From assembly GCA_009922615.1 (NCBI GenBank), contig RFVF01000048.1:1-36990 (forward strand): 36,990 nt of DNA, given 5' to 3'. Under the pieces are notes generated by a model. It was not told where the DNA came from and ran no database searches. It saw only the letters and a program-made list of their open reading frames with translations. Positions 23,889-33,455 of this stretch are shown here, piece after piece (position 1 is the stretch's first letter; each line of letters starts with the position of its first letter). Source of the stretch: Pseudomonadota bacterium (GTDB taxonomy: Bacteria > Verrucomicrobiota > Verrucomicrobiia > Limisphaerales > SXTU01). The translations under genes and the position numbers were made by a program.

Positions 23889-24298
23889 TGGCTGGTTGGC
23901 GTTTTGTGTTTGGACTCTGCGGGCGGAGTGATCCCGGAGCGATTGCCCGGGTCAAGTTGAACGAAGAAGACCGCCGCGATCACACAGGCGAAAGCAGCGT
24001 AGTGATTCCACTTCAACTTTTCCCCCAGATAGCCGACCGCGAACCCGCAGAACACCAGGATGGTGATGACCTCCTGCATGATCTTGAGCTGCGTGGCCGA
24101 GTAAGCGCCGTGGCCCCAGCGATTCGCCGGCACCATCAGGCAATACTCGAAGAAGGCAATGCCCCAACTGGCCAGCACAACCAGCCAGAGCGGGGAGTTC
24201 TTGAACTTCAAATGGCCATACCAGGCGAAGGTCATGAACACGTTCGATCCCAGCAGTAACACCACCGGAGCTAGACGAGATTCAGTGAAGGAAGCCAT
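23885..24298 (-). CDS. DUF486 family small membrane protein (DMT-like)
   Basis: A 137-residue protein with four membrane helices (about 10-27, 37-55, 73-92 and 97-114). It matches the DUF486 family through [13 protein letters not shown], the [20 protein letters not shown] segment and [25 protein letters not shown]486 proteins look like half-size members of the drug/metabolite transporter superfamily; no substrate is established. It is placed between hisF (ending 7 bases upstream) and hisI (overlapping by 4), so it is co-expressed with histidine enzymes here. The C-terminal 20 residues are polar and probably disordered. Confidence 0.88.
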   Translation of the reverse strand: MASFTESRLAPVVLLLGSNVFMTFAWYGHLKFKNSPLWLVVLASWGIAFFEYCLMVPANRWGHGAYSATQLKIMQEVITILVFCGFAVGYLGEKLKWNHYAAFACVIAAVFFVQLDPGNRSGITPPAESKHKTPTSQ

Positions 24299-24304
24299 TT
24301 GAAA

Positions 24305-25081
24305 TCAGGCGGCGCGCACCGGGATCCCCTGCCCCGCCAGGTGGCGCTTAACATCCCCGACGGTATAGGTTCCAAAATGGAAAATGCTCGCCGCCAGCAC
24401 GGCGTCAGCCCGGCCCTCCAACAATACCGCCGCCATATGTTCCAAGCTCCCCGCGCCACCGCTGGCCACCACCGGCACACCCACCGATTCACTCACCCGC
24501 CGGGTGATGATCAAGTCGAATCCAGCCTTGGTGCCATCCGCATCAATGGAGTTGAGGACAATCTCCCCGGCCCCGAGAGACACCGCGCGCGTGGCCCATT
24601 CCACCGCTTCCAATCCGGTCGCCTGCCGGCCGCCTTTGGCGAACACTTCCCAGCGATCCGGAGCCACCCGCTTGCAATCGATGGAGACCACGATGCACTG
24701 ACTGCCGAACTTCTCCGCACCCTGGCGGATGAGTTCAGGCGTTGCCAGCGCGCTGGAGTTGATGCTCACCTTGTCCGCTCCCGCGCGCAGCATGGTCTGC
24801 ATGTCTTCCAACACACGAATGCCACCGCCAACAGTGAGCGGCATGAAGCACTTGTCCGCCGCCCGCTCAATCACCGCCACCATGCTGGCCCGGCCGTGAG
24901 CGCTGGCGGTGATGTCGAAGAACACCATTTCATCCGCGCCCTGATCGTTGTAACGCACGGCCAATTCGACCGGGTCGCCAACGTTCCGCAGGCCGCCGGC
25001 CTCAGCCCGACCGAATTGCACGCCCCGGGTTACCTGTCCATCATGAACGTCCAGGCAGGGAATGACGCGTTTCGCTAGCAT
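24305..25081 (-). CDS. hisF: Imidazole glycerol phosphate synthase, cyclase subunit
   Basis: A 258-residue (beta-alpha)8-barrel enzyme that takes ammonia from HisH and converts PRFAR to imidazole glycerol phosphate and AICAR. Motifs present are the N-terminal [10 protein letters not shown] with catalytic Asp11, VGGGIR (phosphate loop), SIDCKR with the second catalytic Asp, [13 protein letters not shown], and VVASGGAGS (second phosphate loop). The ATG at 25081 is chosen over the longer open frame (to 25135) because it gives the conserved family N-terminus. A short insertion (GRAEAGGLR) follows the first strand. No hisH is in the window. It leads the hisF-DUF486-hisI unit. Confidence 0.95.
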   Translation of the reverse strand: MLAKRVIPCLDVHDGQVTRGVQFGRAEAGGLRNVGDPVELAVRYNDQGADEMVFFDITASAHGRASMVAVIERAADKCFMPLTVGGGIRVLEDMQTMLRAGADKVSINSSALATPELIRQGAEKFGSQCIVVSIDCKRVAPDRWEVFAKGGRQATGLEAVEWATRAVSLGAGEIVLNSIDADGTKAGFDLIITRRVSESVGVPVVASGGAGSLEHMAAVLLEGRADAVLAASIFHFGTYTVGDVKRHLAGQGIPVRAA

Positions 25082-25142
25082 GGTGACAAAACCGCCCGAT
25101 GGCTCACTGCGAGCCATCGGGCGTTGAAGTGACAATAGCCGA

Positions 25143-25520
25143 CTACTTGCCGACGCTAAACTTGCCGTTGCTGTTCTTGAACGACTTGTCCGAATAGAGC
25201 AATGTGCTCAACGAGTTCAACGGGTTCGAGGCGGTGAACTTGTAGCCCAATTTCAACACCGCATCCAAGAGCTCGGTGCGCGACAACGGCTTGGCGGCGA
25301 GCGCCTTCACCGCCGCCTCTTTCATGGAGAGTTCATTCTTGGCGCGCTTTCCTCTACGGGAACCAGCCTTGGGCCCCGGCTTGGGTCCAGACGTGCCAGC
25401 TTCGCTCGCGCGCCCGCCCAAGGCGCGATTGATTTCGGCCAGACGCGCTTCGAGTTTGGCCTTCTCCTTTACCAGAGCCTCTCGCAGAGCGACATACTGA
25501 TTAACGTTGTTTAGTTTCAT
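25143..25520 (-). CDS. Small protein: coiled coil, basic linker and winged-helix-like C-terminus
   Basis: A 125-residue protein in three parts. Residues 1-35 form a coiled coil ([26 protein letters not shown]). Residues 36-65 are a basic Gly/Pro/Lys linker. Residues 66-125 ([28 protein letters not shown], then [28 protein letters not shown]) resemble a HARE-type winged helix, with the phrase for a late helix (LSTLLYSD) followed by a wing (KFSV). Such modules occur in DNA-associated proteins, so a nucleoid or regulatory role is plausible but unproven. The ATG at 25520 starts the coiled coil. On the minus strand TTGACA (25571-25566) lies about 45 bases upstream, a possible -35 box. Confidence 0.7.
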   Translation of the reverse strand: MKLNNVNQYVALREALVKEKAKLEARLAEINRALGGRASEAGTSGPKPGPKAGSRRGKRAKNELSMKEAAVKALAAKPLSRTELLDAVLKLGYKFTASNPLNSLSTLLYSDKSFKNSNGKFSVGK

Positions 25521-25619
25521 GCAGAGCAATTGGTAAGTGCTTTTAGCCTGGTTGGCAAGCAGCCTTGTCAAAACTATGGCTCTAAAACTCCTACGCAGAT
25601 TGAAAGGCCAGCGAGCCGC

Positions 25620-25648
25620 TTGACACCATCTCGTTCAATCCGCATTTT
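25620..25648 (+). promoter_or_regulatory. Possible sigma-70-type promoter of acnA
   Basis: TTGACA at 25620-25625, a perfect -35 hexamer, followed after 17 bases by CATTTT (25643-25648), a poor -10. It lies 48 bases before the acnA ATG, in the only intergenic space between the divergent genes. Confidence 0.3.
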
Positions 25649-25695
25649 CGATCACCTTAATCGGGAGCTGATCCCGCGACGGTGATTACGATTTT

Positions 25696-28395
25696 ATGAG
25701 CCATAACCTGTTCAACTCACTGCAAACTTTCGACCTCGGCAACGGCAAGAAGGGCCAATACTACTCTCTCCCCGCGTTGGAAACCGCCGGCGTCGGTGCG
25801 GTCTCCAAGCTGCCCGTGTCCATCCGCCTCGTCCTGGAGTCGATTCTCCGCAACTGCGACGGCAAGAAGGTCGGTGAAGCCGCCGTGCGCGACCTCGCCA
25901 GCTGGAAACCGACCGCCGCGCGCACCGAGGAAATCCCGTTCGTCGTAGCGCGCATCGTGTTGCAGGACTTCACCGGCGTGCCGTTGCTCGTGGACCTCGC
26001 GGCGATGCGCAGCGCGGTGAACAAGATCGGCAAGAACCCCAAGATCATCGAGCCGCTTGTGCCCGTGGACCTCGTCGTGGACCACTCGGTGCAGGTGGAC
26101 TTTGCCGGCGCGCCGGACTCGATGCAGAAGAATCTAGAGCTCGAATTCAGCCGTAACCGCGAGCGCTACCAGTTCCTCAAATGGGGGATGCAGGCGTTCG
26201 ACACGTTCAAGGTCGTCCCGCCCGGCATCGGCATCGTGCACCAGGTGAATCTGGAATATCTCGCTAAGGGCGTGCTCGAAGCGGGCGGCGTTTACTATCC
26301 CGACACCCTCGTCGGCACGGACTCGCACACCACGATGATCAACGGACTCGGCATCGTCGGCTGGGGCGTCGGCGGCATCGAAGCCGAAGCGGGCATGCTC
26401 GGTCAGCCGGTTTATTTCCTCACGCCGGACGTTGTCGGCGTGCATCTCACCGGCGCGATCAAGGAAGGCGTCACCGCCACCGATGTTGCGCTCACTGTCA
26501 CGCAGATGCTTCGCAAGGCGAAGGTCGTCGGCAAGTTCGTCGAGTTCTTCGGCCAGGGCGCGGCGGCGTTGCCGCTCGTGGACCGCGCAACCATTGCGAA
26601 CATGGCTCCGGAATATGGCGCGACGATGGGCTTCTTCCCGATCGACGAGGAATGCGTGAATTACCTGCGCGCCACTGGCCGCAGCGAGGCGCACTGCCAA
26701 GTGTATGAGAACTATTACAAGGCGCAGGGCCTCTGGGGCATTCCGCAGGCCGGCCAGATCGAATACTCGCAGGTCGTCGAGCTCGACCTCGCGACGGTGA
26801 AGCCCAGCGTCGCTGGTCCGAAACGTCCGCAGGACCGCATCGAACTCGGCAACCTCCGCCGCGAATTCTTCAACGCCGTGCAGCGCCCCGTCACCGAAAA
26901 CGGTTTCGGCAAAATGCGGCAGGTCTTCGGTAAGTCCGTCAAAGTCGAGACCGCGGCTAAGAAGAAAGCCGCCATCGGCACGGGCTCGGTCGTCATTGCG
27001 GCCATCACGAGCTGCACGAACACCAGCAACCCGAGCGTTATGCTTGCCGCCGGTTTGCTCGCGAAGAAGGCTGTCGAGAAAGGCCTGAAGGTGAATCCCG
27101 CCGTGAAGGCTTCGCTCGCGCCCGGATCGCGCGTCGTGACGGATTACCTCAAGAAGACCGGCCTCCAGCCTTACCTGAACAAGCTCAAGTTCAACACGGT
27201 TGGCTACGGCTGCACGACGTGCATCGGCAATTCCGGCCCGCTCGACCCGGCCATCGAGGACGCCATCGTGAAGAACGATTACGTCACCGCCAGCGTGCTC
27301 TCCGGTAACCGCAACTTCGAAGCGCGCGTGCATCAGAACGTGAAGTCGAACTTTCTTATGTCGCCGCCGCTCGTCGTCGCGTTCGCGCTCGCGGGCCGCG
27401 TGGACATTGACCTGAGCTGCGAACCCATCGGCAACGACAAGGAAGGCAACGCAGTTTACCTCGCCGACATCTGGCCCACGCTCCAGGAAGTCCGCGACGC
27501 CATGCAATCCGCGCTCAAGCCCGAGGTCTTTCGCAAGCTCTACAAGGATTTCGCCGCGCAGAATCCGAAGTGGAACGAGATCCCGTCCAGCACCGGCAAC
27601 GTGTATGAGTGGGATCGCCAGTCCACCTACATCCAGGAGCCGCCGTTCTTCGAGAACTTCTCGCTCACGCCCGGCAGCATCAAGCCCATCACCGGCGCAC
27701 GCGCGCTTGGCATCTTCGGCGACAGCGTCACTACCGACCACATCTCGCCCGCCGGCGCGATCAAGAAGAGTTCGCCCGCTGGAAAATTCCTCACCGATAA
27801 CGGCGTCGAATTCGCCGACTTCAACAGCTACGGCTCGCGCCGCGGCAACGACCGCATCATGACCCGCGGCACGTTTGCCAACGTTCGCATCAAGAACCTG
27901 ATGCTCGGTGGTGAAGAAGGCGGCAACACCATCGGCGCGGACGGCCAGAAGACTTCCATCTACGACGCGTCGGTTGCGTATCAAGCCAAAGGCACGCCGC
28001 TCATCGTCATTGCCGGACAGGAATACGGCACTGGGTCTAGCCGCGACTGGGCAGCGAAAGGCACGAACCTGCTCGGCGTGAAAGTCGTCGTGGCGCAGAG
28101 CTTCGAACGCATCCACCGCAGCAACCTCGTCGGCATGGGCGTGCTGCCGTTGCAATTCAAGGACGGCACGACCGCGCAGACCTTGAAGCTCGACGGCACG
28201 GAGACCTACGACATCGTCGGCCTCGACGCGAACCTCAAGCCGCAGCAAGACCTGACTCTGAAGATCACGCGCAAGAACGGCGAGGCCGAGAACGTCCCCG
28301 TCCGCTGCCGCATCGATACTCCCATCGAGATCGATTACTATCAGCACGGCGGGATTCTGCCGTATGTGCTGCGCCAGTTGATCGCGACGGCGTGA
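25696..28395 (+). CDS. acnA: Aconitate hydratase A
   Basis: An 899-residue aconitase of the AcnA/IRP type, which interconverts citrate and isocitrate in the TCA cycle. The three [4Fe-4S] ligands are in place: Cys440 ([11 protein letters not shown]) and Cys506/Cys509 ([13 protein letters not shown]). Further landmarks are [32 protein letters not shown], and the C-terminal swivel domain with [16 protein letters not shown] and [16 protein letters not shown]. Length and motif order are normal for the family. It is monocistronic, with its own 175-base upstream region, and converges with the double hydrolase gene that ends 51 bases downstream. Confidence 0.96.
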   Translation: MSHNLFNSLQTFDLGNGKKGQYYSLPALETAGVGAVSKLPVSIRLVLESILRNCDGKKVGEAAVRDLASWKPTAARTEEIPFVVARIVLQDFTGVPLLVDLAAMRSAVNKIGKNPKIIEPLVPVDLVVDHSVQVDFAGAPDSMQKNLELEFSRNRERYQFLKWGMQAFDTFKVVPPGIGIVHQVNLEYLAKGVLEAGGVYYPDTLVGTDSHTTMINGLGIVGWGVGGIEAEAGMLGQPVYFLTPDVVGVHLTGAIKEGVTATDVALTVTQMLRKAKVVGKFVEFFGQGAAALPLVDRATIANMAPEYGATMGFFPIDEECVNYLRATGRSEAHCQVYENYYKAQGLWGIPQAGQIEYSQVVELDLATVKPSVAGPKRPQDRIELGNLRREFFNAVQRPVTENGFGKMRQVFGKSVKVETAAKKKAAIGTGSVVIAAITSCTNTSNPSVMLAAGLLAKKAVEKGLKVNPAVKASLAPGSRVVTDYLKKTGLQPYLNKLKFNTVGYGCTTCIGNSGPLDPAIEDAIVKNDYVTASVLSGNRNFEARVHQNVKSNFLMSPPLVVAFALAGRVDIDLSCEPIGNDKEGNAVYLADIWPTLQEVRDAMQSALKPEVFRKLYKDFAAQNPKWNEIPSSTGNVYEWDRQSTYIQEPPFFENFSLTPGSIKPITGARALGIFGDSVTTDHISPAGAIKKSSPAGKFLTDNGVEFADFNSYGSRRGNDRIMTRGTFANVRIKNLMLGGEEGGNTIGADGQKTSIYDASVAYQAKGTPLIVIAGQEYGTGSSRDWAAKGTNLLGVKVVVAQSFERIHRSNLVGMGVLPLQFKDGTTAQTLKLDGTETYDIVGLDANLKPQQDLTLKITRKNGEAENVPVRCRIDTPIEIDYYQHGGILPYVLRQLIATA

Positions 28396-28445
28396 ACGTT
28401 GGCGCACAATAGCGCCCACCTATCCGAAACGCGATTGACTCCTGA

Positions 28446-30521
28446 TCATTTCCGGTCGCGCAAATGCTGGTCGAGGAAGTCGTAGGCAACCTTGCGCGCG
28501 TCGTCGGGAAATCCGTGCGGACCTTTCGGGTAGTAGCCGACCAAGTCCCCTGCCTTGCCGTGGAGTTCATAGACTTTGCGCGCAGCAGCCAGCACGTCGC
28601 GCACGCCGGACACATCGAAGTCGTCGTCCTTCTCCGCCGCGCAGGTGAGGAACGGACGCGGGGCGAAGGCGGCGACGATCTCCGGGAAGTCGAAGGGCAC
28701 TTTCGCCGCGTCGTTGGCGAACTCAATCTTGATGCGCGGCATATAGACCTTGCCCGTCCAGCTCGGCAGGTCGTCCTTGCGGAACGTGGTGAATCCGCAG
28801 CTCGACACGATGACGCGCAGGCGCGGCTCGAAGAACGCGGTGAACATCGCGTTGTGCCCGCCGAGCGAGTGGCCGATGACGCCGAGGCGCGCGGCGTCCA
28901 CCTCGGGGAGTGATTCGAGGAAGTCCACGGCGCGGACGTTGTCCCAGATGGCCTTCATGGTGCCGCTGGCATAACCGTGGCGCGGGTCGAAGTCGTATTT
29001 GGAATCGCCGAAGCTCGGGTAGTCCGGGGCGAAGGTGACGTAGCCACGCTGCGCGAGGTGGAGGGCATATTGCTTGGGATTGTCCACGAGGCCGGCAGAC
29101 TCGGCCTTGCCGAGCTTTGTCGTCTGGTGGAGGCAGAGGACCGCGGGGAGTTTTGCCTTCGCCGCGGCTTCGGGCAGGAAAAGGTAGGCGGCGACGCGGT
29201 CGGTGGCATCGCTCTGATAAGTGAGTTTGCGCCGGAGCAAGCCGCCTTCGAGCTTCACTTCTTCCTGCACCTTAACGTCGAGGGCGACGCGCTTGGCGGG
29301 ATTGGGAAACGGTCCCATCACGCGCTCCAACGCGGCGGCGATATGCCGGCGGCGCGGTTCCCAATCAGCCGATGACTCCGCCACACCGGTCTTGCCGTCC
29401 GCAGCGATGACGCGCAGCAGGTCAAAACGGTCGGCATAACTCGGCGCGGTGGGAGCCGGCTCGAAGCGACCGACAGGGAAGCCCTGTGCGTAGGAAATCA
29501 CGAACGCGCCGTCGGTCGTGGAGTAGCGGATGTCCTCGCGACGCTCGAAGTCGGTGGGCGTCTTGCGGTCGAGGGCGTCGGGGCTGTCAGCGCGGATAAA
29601 CCTCCCGGCGACGTGCCCGGGGATGAGCGTGCGGTTGCCCAGCGCGTGGCCGGTGGTGCTGAAGATTTTGCCGTCCACCATCTCCTTCGAGACCCAGACG
29701 GGCGTGATGTCGAGGCCGGCGCGCAGCATGTTCGCGACCATTTCCTGGCCGTCGGCTAGGCAAGTCTTGTCGTCGAGGCCGTGGACGGAAAAGACCTTGG
29801 CAGTCGTGCCAAGGCGCTTCATCTCGGCCAAGTGTGCGGGATGGCCGACGAAACGAATCTCCTGCGCGCCGGGCGTGAGGAAGTTGGGGCTGGCGGGATC
29901 GCGGCTCCAGCGGGCGTTGAGGCCGCCAGCAGCGGGGAGGTTGTAGGCGAGAGCGTCGCTGAGCTTCTTCATGCCGCACATGTCCACGACGGCGGTGAAC
30001 GTGCGCGGCGCGAGCTTATTGGCCATAAGGGTGACGTTGCCGCCGCCGGAGCCGCCCGTGGCGAAGAGGCGGCCGCGCGCGAACGGCGTCTTGGTCGAGT
30101 CGAGTTCGTTGAAAACGAGCCACAGCGCGCGCAAGGCATCGAGGCCTTGCAACCAACCGAAATCGTAAGGCTCCGGTCCTTCGATGGAATCCTTCGGGCC
30201 GCTCTGGAGATAATTCACGCAGAGGGCGACGAAGTTAAACTCGCGGGCGAGCGCGGCTGGGTTCGCCGTGCCGGCGCAGTCGGTGCCGCCCCAGTTGTGC
30301 AGCGTGAGGAAGATGCCCGTGCGCGGCCCGATGCTCGCACGCGTGCCGCCGGGGTAATGCACCTGCACGCGCACATCGCGTGGACCCGGCCGCGCCGGCC
30401 ATTCCTGCGCGGGGATGACGACGGGGCCGTCGCGTTCGGGGAGCTTGGGCCAAGGCGCTTCTGCGGCGGGCAACTGGATGGCACCACAGGCGAGCAACAG
30501 CGCGGCAACGAGGGAACGCAT
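28446..30521 (-). CDS. Secreted protein with two alpha/beta-hydrolase domains
   Basis: A 691-residue exported protein with a signal peptide (RSLVAALLLACGAIQLPAAEA). Two hydrolase modules lie in series. The first (about 45-305) has oxyanion-side TLHNWGGTDC and nucleophile elbow GGSGGG with Ser158, and resembles DUF2920-like or esterase proteins. The second (about 415-691) is dienelactone-hydrolase/acetyl-xylan-esterase-like: LCLHQTT, the DYPSFGDS strand, nucleophile elbow GHSLGGH with Ser552, and a late His in KGPHGFPDD. Both elbows look intact, so two active sites are possible. The ATG at 30521 is chosen because the signal peptide follows; the frame is open to 30602. It is divergent from phoB, with the Pho-box-like array in between. 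Natural substrate not determinable. Confidence 0.82.
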   Translation of the reverse strand: MRSLVAALLLACGAIQLPAAEAPWPKLPERDGPVVIPAQEWPARPGPRDVRVQVHYPGGTRASIGPRTGIFLTLHNWGGTDCAGTANPAALAREFNFVALCVNYLQSGPKDSIEGPEPYDFGWLQGLDALRALWLVFNELDSTKTPFARGRLFATGGSGGGNVTLMANKLAPRTFTAVVDMCGMKKLSDALAYNLPAAGGLNARWSRDPASPNFLTPGAQEIRFVGHPAHLAEMKRLGTTAKVFSVHGLDDKTCLADGQEMVANMLRAGLDITPVWVSKEMVDGKIFSTTGHALGNRTLIPGHVAGRFIRADSPDALDRKTPTDFERREDIRYSTTDGAFVISYAQGFPVGRFEPAPTAPSYADRFDLLRVIAADGKTGVAESSADWEPRRRHIAAALERVMGPFPNPAKRVALDVKVQEEVKLEGGLLRRKLTYQSDATDRVAAYLFLPEAAAKAKLPAVLCLHQTTKLGKAESAGLVDNPKQYALHLAQRGYVTFAPDYPSFGDSKYDFDPRHGYASGTMKAIWDNVRAVDFLESLPEVDAARLGVIGHSLGGHNAMFTAFFEPRLRVIVSSCGFTTFRKDDLPSWTGKVYMPRIKIEFANDAAKVPFDFPEIVAAFAPRPFLTCAAEKDDDFDVSGVRDVLAAARKVYELHGKAGDLVGYYPKGPHGFPDDARKVAYDFLDQHLRDRK

Positions 30522-30595
30522 GGCGGCAGCTTGAGCGGACTTGTGGCCGGAGGCAAACCGACAGTCAGAGACTCCCCCGCATTGCAGCCAGCGCG

Positions 30596-30635
30596 CCGTC
30601 ACGCGTTCGTCACCGAGTCGTCACCGGCTTGTCGT
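30596..30635 (+). promoter_or_regulatory. Pho-box-like direct repeat array upstream of phoB
   Basis: Four 7-base units spaced by 4 bases: CCGTCAC (30596), TCGTCAC (30607), TCGTCAC (30618) and TTGTCGT (30629). The 11-base period and the GTCA core match the PhoB binding site (CTGTCAT-type repeats, 11-bp period). The array ends 38 bases before the phoB ATG, so it can activate phoB itself. It also lies 74 bases before the divergent hydrolase start. Confidence 0.65.
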
Positions 30636-30673
30636 TGTTTCGTGACGGGCCGCGTGCTACCCAAGACACGAAC

Positions 30674-31354
30674 ATGGCAAAGATTTTGGTCGTGGATGAT
30701 GAGCCGGATGCGGTTGAACTCGTGGAGTTCAATTTGAAGAGCGCCGGGTTCGAGGTGGTCACAGCGGCGGATGGCACGGCGGCATTGAAGAAAGCGCGCG
30801 CGTCGCTGCCCGACCTCATCGTGCTGGACGTGATGCTGCCCGAAGTGGATGGGCTGGAGGTGTGCAAACTGCTCCGGCGCGACGCGGCCACGGCGGGCAT
30901 TCCCATCATCATGCTCACCGCGAAAGCGGCGGAGATTGATCGTGTGCTGGGGCTCGAACTGGGTGCGGATGACTACGTGACCAAGCCTTTCAGCCCGCGC
31001 GAACTGGTCTTGCGCATCAAGGGCCTGCTGCGCCGCCGCGAGACGACGGAGGCCAAGGCCGAGCGCATGCAGTTCGGCGAACTGATCCTCGATGTGCCCG
31101 CGCACAGCCTCACGATCCACGGCAAACGCGTGGAGCTGACGGCCACGGAGTTCAAGCTGCTCACCATCCTCGCGCAGCGGCGGGGCCGCGTGCAGTCACG
31201 CGACCAGTTACTCAAGGACGTGTGGGAATACGACAATGTCATCGACACGCGAACCGTGGACACGCACATGCGACGGCTCCGCGAGAAGCTCGGCAAGGCG
31301 GCGCGGCACCTCGATACGGTGCGCGGAGTCGGCTACCGATTCGTGTCGGCGTGA
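30674..31354 (+). CDS. phoB: PhoB-type response regulator
   Basis: A 226-residue OmpR/PhoB-family regulator. The receiver domain (1-118) has the acidic pocket Asp8/Asp9, phosphoacceptor Asp52 (IVLDVMLPEVDG), switch Thr82 and Lys104 (TKPFSPREL). The winged-helix DNA-binding domain (about 130-226) contains ELTATEFKLLTILAQRRGRV, the recognition helix VDTHMRRLREKLG and the wing VRGVGYRF. It is followed by a PhoR-like kinase and preceded by a Pho-box-like array, which together support PhoB rather than another OmpR-type regulator. The ATG at 30674 is preferred over the open frame from 30629, because AKILVVDDE is the normal start of the domain. Confidence 0.9.
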   Translation: MAKILVVDDEPDAVELVEFNLKSAGFEVVTAADGTAALKKARASLPDLIVLDVMLPEVDGLEVCKLLRRDAATAGIPIIMLTAKAAEIDRVLGLELGADDYVTKPFSPRELVLRIKGLLRRRETTEAKAERMQFGELILDVPAHSLTIHGKRVELTATEFKLLTILAQRRGRVQSRDQLLKDVWEYDNVIDTRTVDTHMRRLREKLGKAARHLDTVRGVGYRFVSA

Positions 31355-31451
31355 GGGGAGGAAGTGATTGGTTATTAGTGATAAGTCCTGAACCGGGATT
31401 AAACACCAATCACCGTGCACTAATTACTTTTCCCTCTGTTCCGCTCTCGCC

Positions 31452-32645
31452 ATGCTGCGCCCGATGTGGCCCGCGCTCACCATCTTGGCCCTGCTCGTAG
31501 CGGGCGTTTGCTTCGTTGCTTTGCGGCGATACCGCGCTGAGGCGGAGGCCGAGCGCGCGAAGCAGCAGCAGGAGTTTGAAGCCCTTCGCCAACAACACGA
31601 GCAGACGCAAGCACGCGAGCTGGCGCAGCAACAGGCGCTCTTCAACAGCATGAGCGAAGGCGTGCTGGTGCTCGACGCCGACGGGCGCGTGCGCCTGGTA
31701 AACCAAGCGTTGGAGCGCCTCTTCGGCACCACGGGCGACCTCCGCGGGCGCACGGTGATGGAAGCGCTTCGGCTACATCAGGTGCAGGAACTCGTCAACC
31801 GCACGCTGATCAAGGGACAGGTGGATGACTTCGAGCTGGAGCTCCCCGGCCTCGACTGCGGCCGCAGCCTGCAGGTCAACTCCGCCATCGTGCTCGGTCA
31901 GGACGGCCGGCAGCAAGGGTTGATTCTGGTCTGTCACGACCTCACGCGGCTCAAGCAGTTGGAGAACACGCGCCGAGAGTTCGTCGCCAACGTCAGCCAC
32001 GAGTTGCGCACACCGCTCTCAATGATCAAGGGCTACGTCGAGACGCTCATCGACGGTGCGAAGGACAAGCCCGAGGTCGCGTTTAAATTTCTTCAAACCA
32101 TTGAGAAGCACGCCGACCGGCTCACCTATCTCATCGAGGACTTGCTCACGATCTCGCGCCTGGAGTCCGGGCAGGTTGTGATGAACCTCCAACGCACCGA
32201 CCCGCGCGCCGTTGTCGAGCGCGTCATCAGCGACCTCGAATCCAAAGCCGCCGCCAAGCCCACGCACCTGGTCAACGAAGTTCCCACCGCGCTTGCCGCC
32301 AATGCCGACGCCGACCGCCTTCAGCAAGTGCTCTTCAACCTCGTGGACAACGCCATCAAGTATGGCCAAGCGGACGGCAACGTCGTCCTCGGAGCCCGCA
32401 AGACAGACAACAAGCAGATCGAGGTCTGGGTGCGCAACGATGGCCCGGGCATCCCGTCGGAGGCGCAGCCCCGTGTCTTCGAGCGATTCTACCGCGTGGA
32501 TAAGGCCCGTTCCCGCGACGCTGGCGGCACTGGGCTAGGGCTGGCCATCGTGAAGCACATCGTGCAGTCGCACGGCGGCGAAGTGTGGGTGGAGAGCGAG
32601 CCGGGCAAGGGCGCGATTTTTTATTTCACGTTGCCGGAGGCGTGA
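31452..32645 (+). CDS. phoR: PhoR-type sensor histidine kinase
   Basis: A 397-residue membrane kinase. One N-terminal membrane helix (6-24) is followed by a charged coiled coil (28-62) and a PAS domain (about 63-165; LFNSMSEGVLVLDADGRVRLVN). Then come the dimerisation/phosphoacceptor helix with His183 (VSHELRTPL) and the ATPase domain: N-box NLVDNAIKY, G1 DGPGIP, F-box FERFYRVD and G2 GGTGLGLAI. This single-helix-plus-PAS layout is that of PhoR, which senses phosphate state through the Pst transporter. It follows phoB after 97 bases containing GTGATTGGT (31364-31372) and its complement ACCAATCAC (31405-31413). No pst genes are in the window. Confidence 0.9.
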   Translation: MLRPMWPALTILALLVAGVCFVALRRYRAEAEAERAKQQQEFEALRQQHEQTQARELAQQQALFNSMSEGVLVLDADGRVRLVNQALERLFGTTGDLRGRTVMEALRLHQVQELVNRTLIKGQVDDFELELPGLDCGRSLQVNSAIVLGQDGRQQGLILVCHDLTRLKQLENTRREFVANVSHELRTPLSMIKGYVETLIDGAKDKPEVAFKFLQTIEKHADRLTYLIEDLLTISRLESGQVVMNLQRTDPRAVVERVISDLESKAAAKPTHLVNEVPTALAANADADRLQQVLFNLVDNAIKYGQADGNVVLGARKTDNKQIEVWVRNDGPGIPSEAQPRVFERFYRVDKARSRDAGGTGLGLAIVKHIVQSHGGEVWVESEPGKGAIFYFTLPEA

Positions 32646-32740
32646 ACGGTTCACTTGATTGCGGAAATGAAAACGCCCTGCACAATCCCGCGCCGACTTG
32701 CGCTTGGCTTTGCGCCAACTTCCGTTAGCGTCCGCCCGCG

Positions 32741-33394
32741 ATGAGTCAATCGGCACTTTTTGACGGACTGCTGACGTATTTGTTTTTCATCCCGCTGCTC
32801 ACTTTTCACGAGTGGGCGCACGCGTGGGTGGCGTGGAAATGCGGCGATGACACGGCTTATCAGCAAGGCCGCGTAACACTCAATCCCCTCGCGCATATGG
32901 AGCTGATCGGCACGGTCGTGCTACCATTGATGGGAATCATGTTGATGGCCGCAGATTCGGCCCTGGCCGGTTTCATCATTGGCTGGGGCCGGCCGGTGCC
33001 CGTGAACATCTCCAACCTGCGGCGCCCTCGGCTGGACGATTCGCTCGTCGCGCTCGCCGGCCCCGCCGTCAACGTCCTGCTCGCCTTTGCCCTGCTGGCG
33101 CTGGCCAAAGTGGGCGTGGCCACGGAAATCGCCTTCCTCAAGGAAATCGGGATCCGCATGGCGTTGACCAGCCTCTTCCTCTGCTTCTTCAACCTGCTGC
33201 CCGTGCCGCCGTTGGACGGTTCGCACGTGCTCAAGAACCTCATCGGCATGAGTCACGAAACCTATTGGAAGCTCTGCCAATACGGTTTCCTCGCGGTCAT
33301 TATCATCATCAACATCCCCGGCGTCCGCCACGCCGTGGCGCTGGCGACCATTACCACACTGGCACTGATGGCGGCCGTGCTGGGCTTGCGGTGA
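32741..33394 (+). CDS. Site-2 protease-like M50 family membrane metalloprotease
   Basis: A 217-residue membrane protein of peptidase family M50. The zinc motif HEWAH is at 23-27 (His23, Glu24, His27) in the first helix, and the third ligand motif is NLLPVPPLDGS with Asp159. Further helices lie at about 55-82, 103-123, 138-157 and 180-215. There is no PDZ or CBS domain, so it belongs to the short 'site-2 protease family' group rather than to RseP. Such enzymes cut substrates within the membrane; the target is unknown. It stands on its own between phoR and the kinase pair, with 95 and 61 bases of spacer. Confidence 0.88.
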   Translation: MSQSALFDGLLTYLFFIPLLTFHEWAHAWVAWKCGDDTAYQQGRVTLNPLAHMELIGTVVLPLMGIMLMAADSALAGFIIGWGRPVPVNISNLRRPRLDDSLVALAGPAVNVLLAFALLALAKVGVATEIAFLKEIGIRMALTSLFLCFFNLLPVPPLDGSHVLKNLIGMSHETYWKLCQYGFLAVIIIINIPGVRHAVALATITTLALMAAVLGLR

Positions 33395-33455
33395 GCGGCG
33401 AGAAAATGCGTTGTGTTCAAGCCCCGCCCTCGCAACTCTCTCCTGTCCGAACTTG

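Noticed and set aside
26134..28419. 761-residue open frame on the minus strand
   Set aside because: It lies opposite acnA, whose cluster cysteines and full-length motifs leave no doubt about the coding strand. The antisense frame has no domain features.
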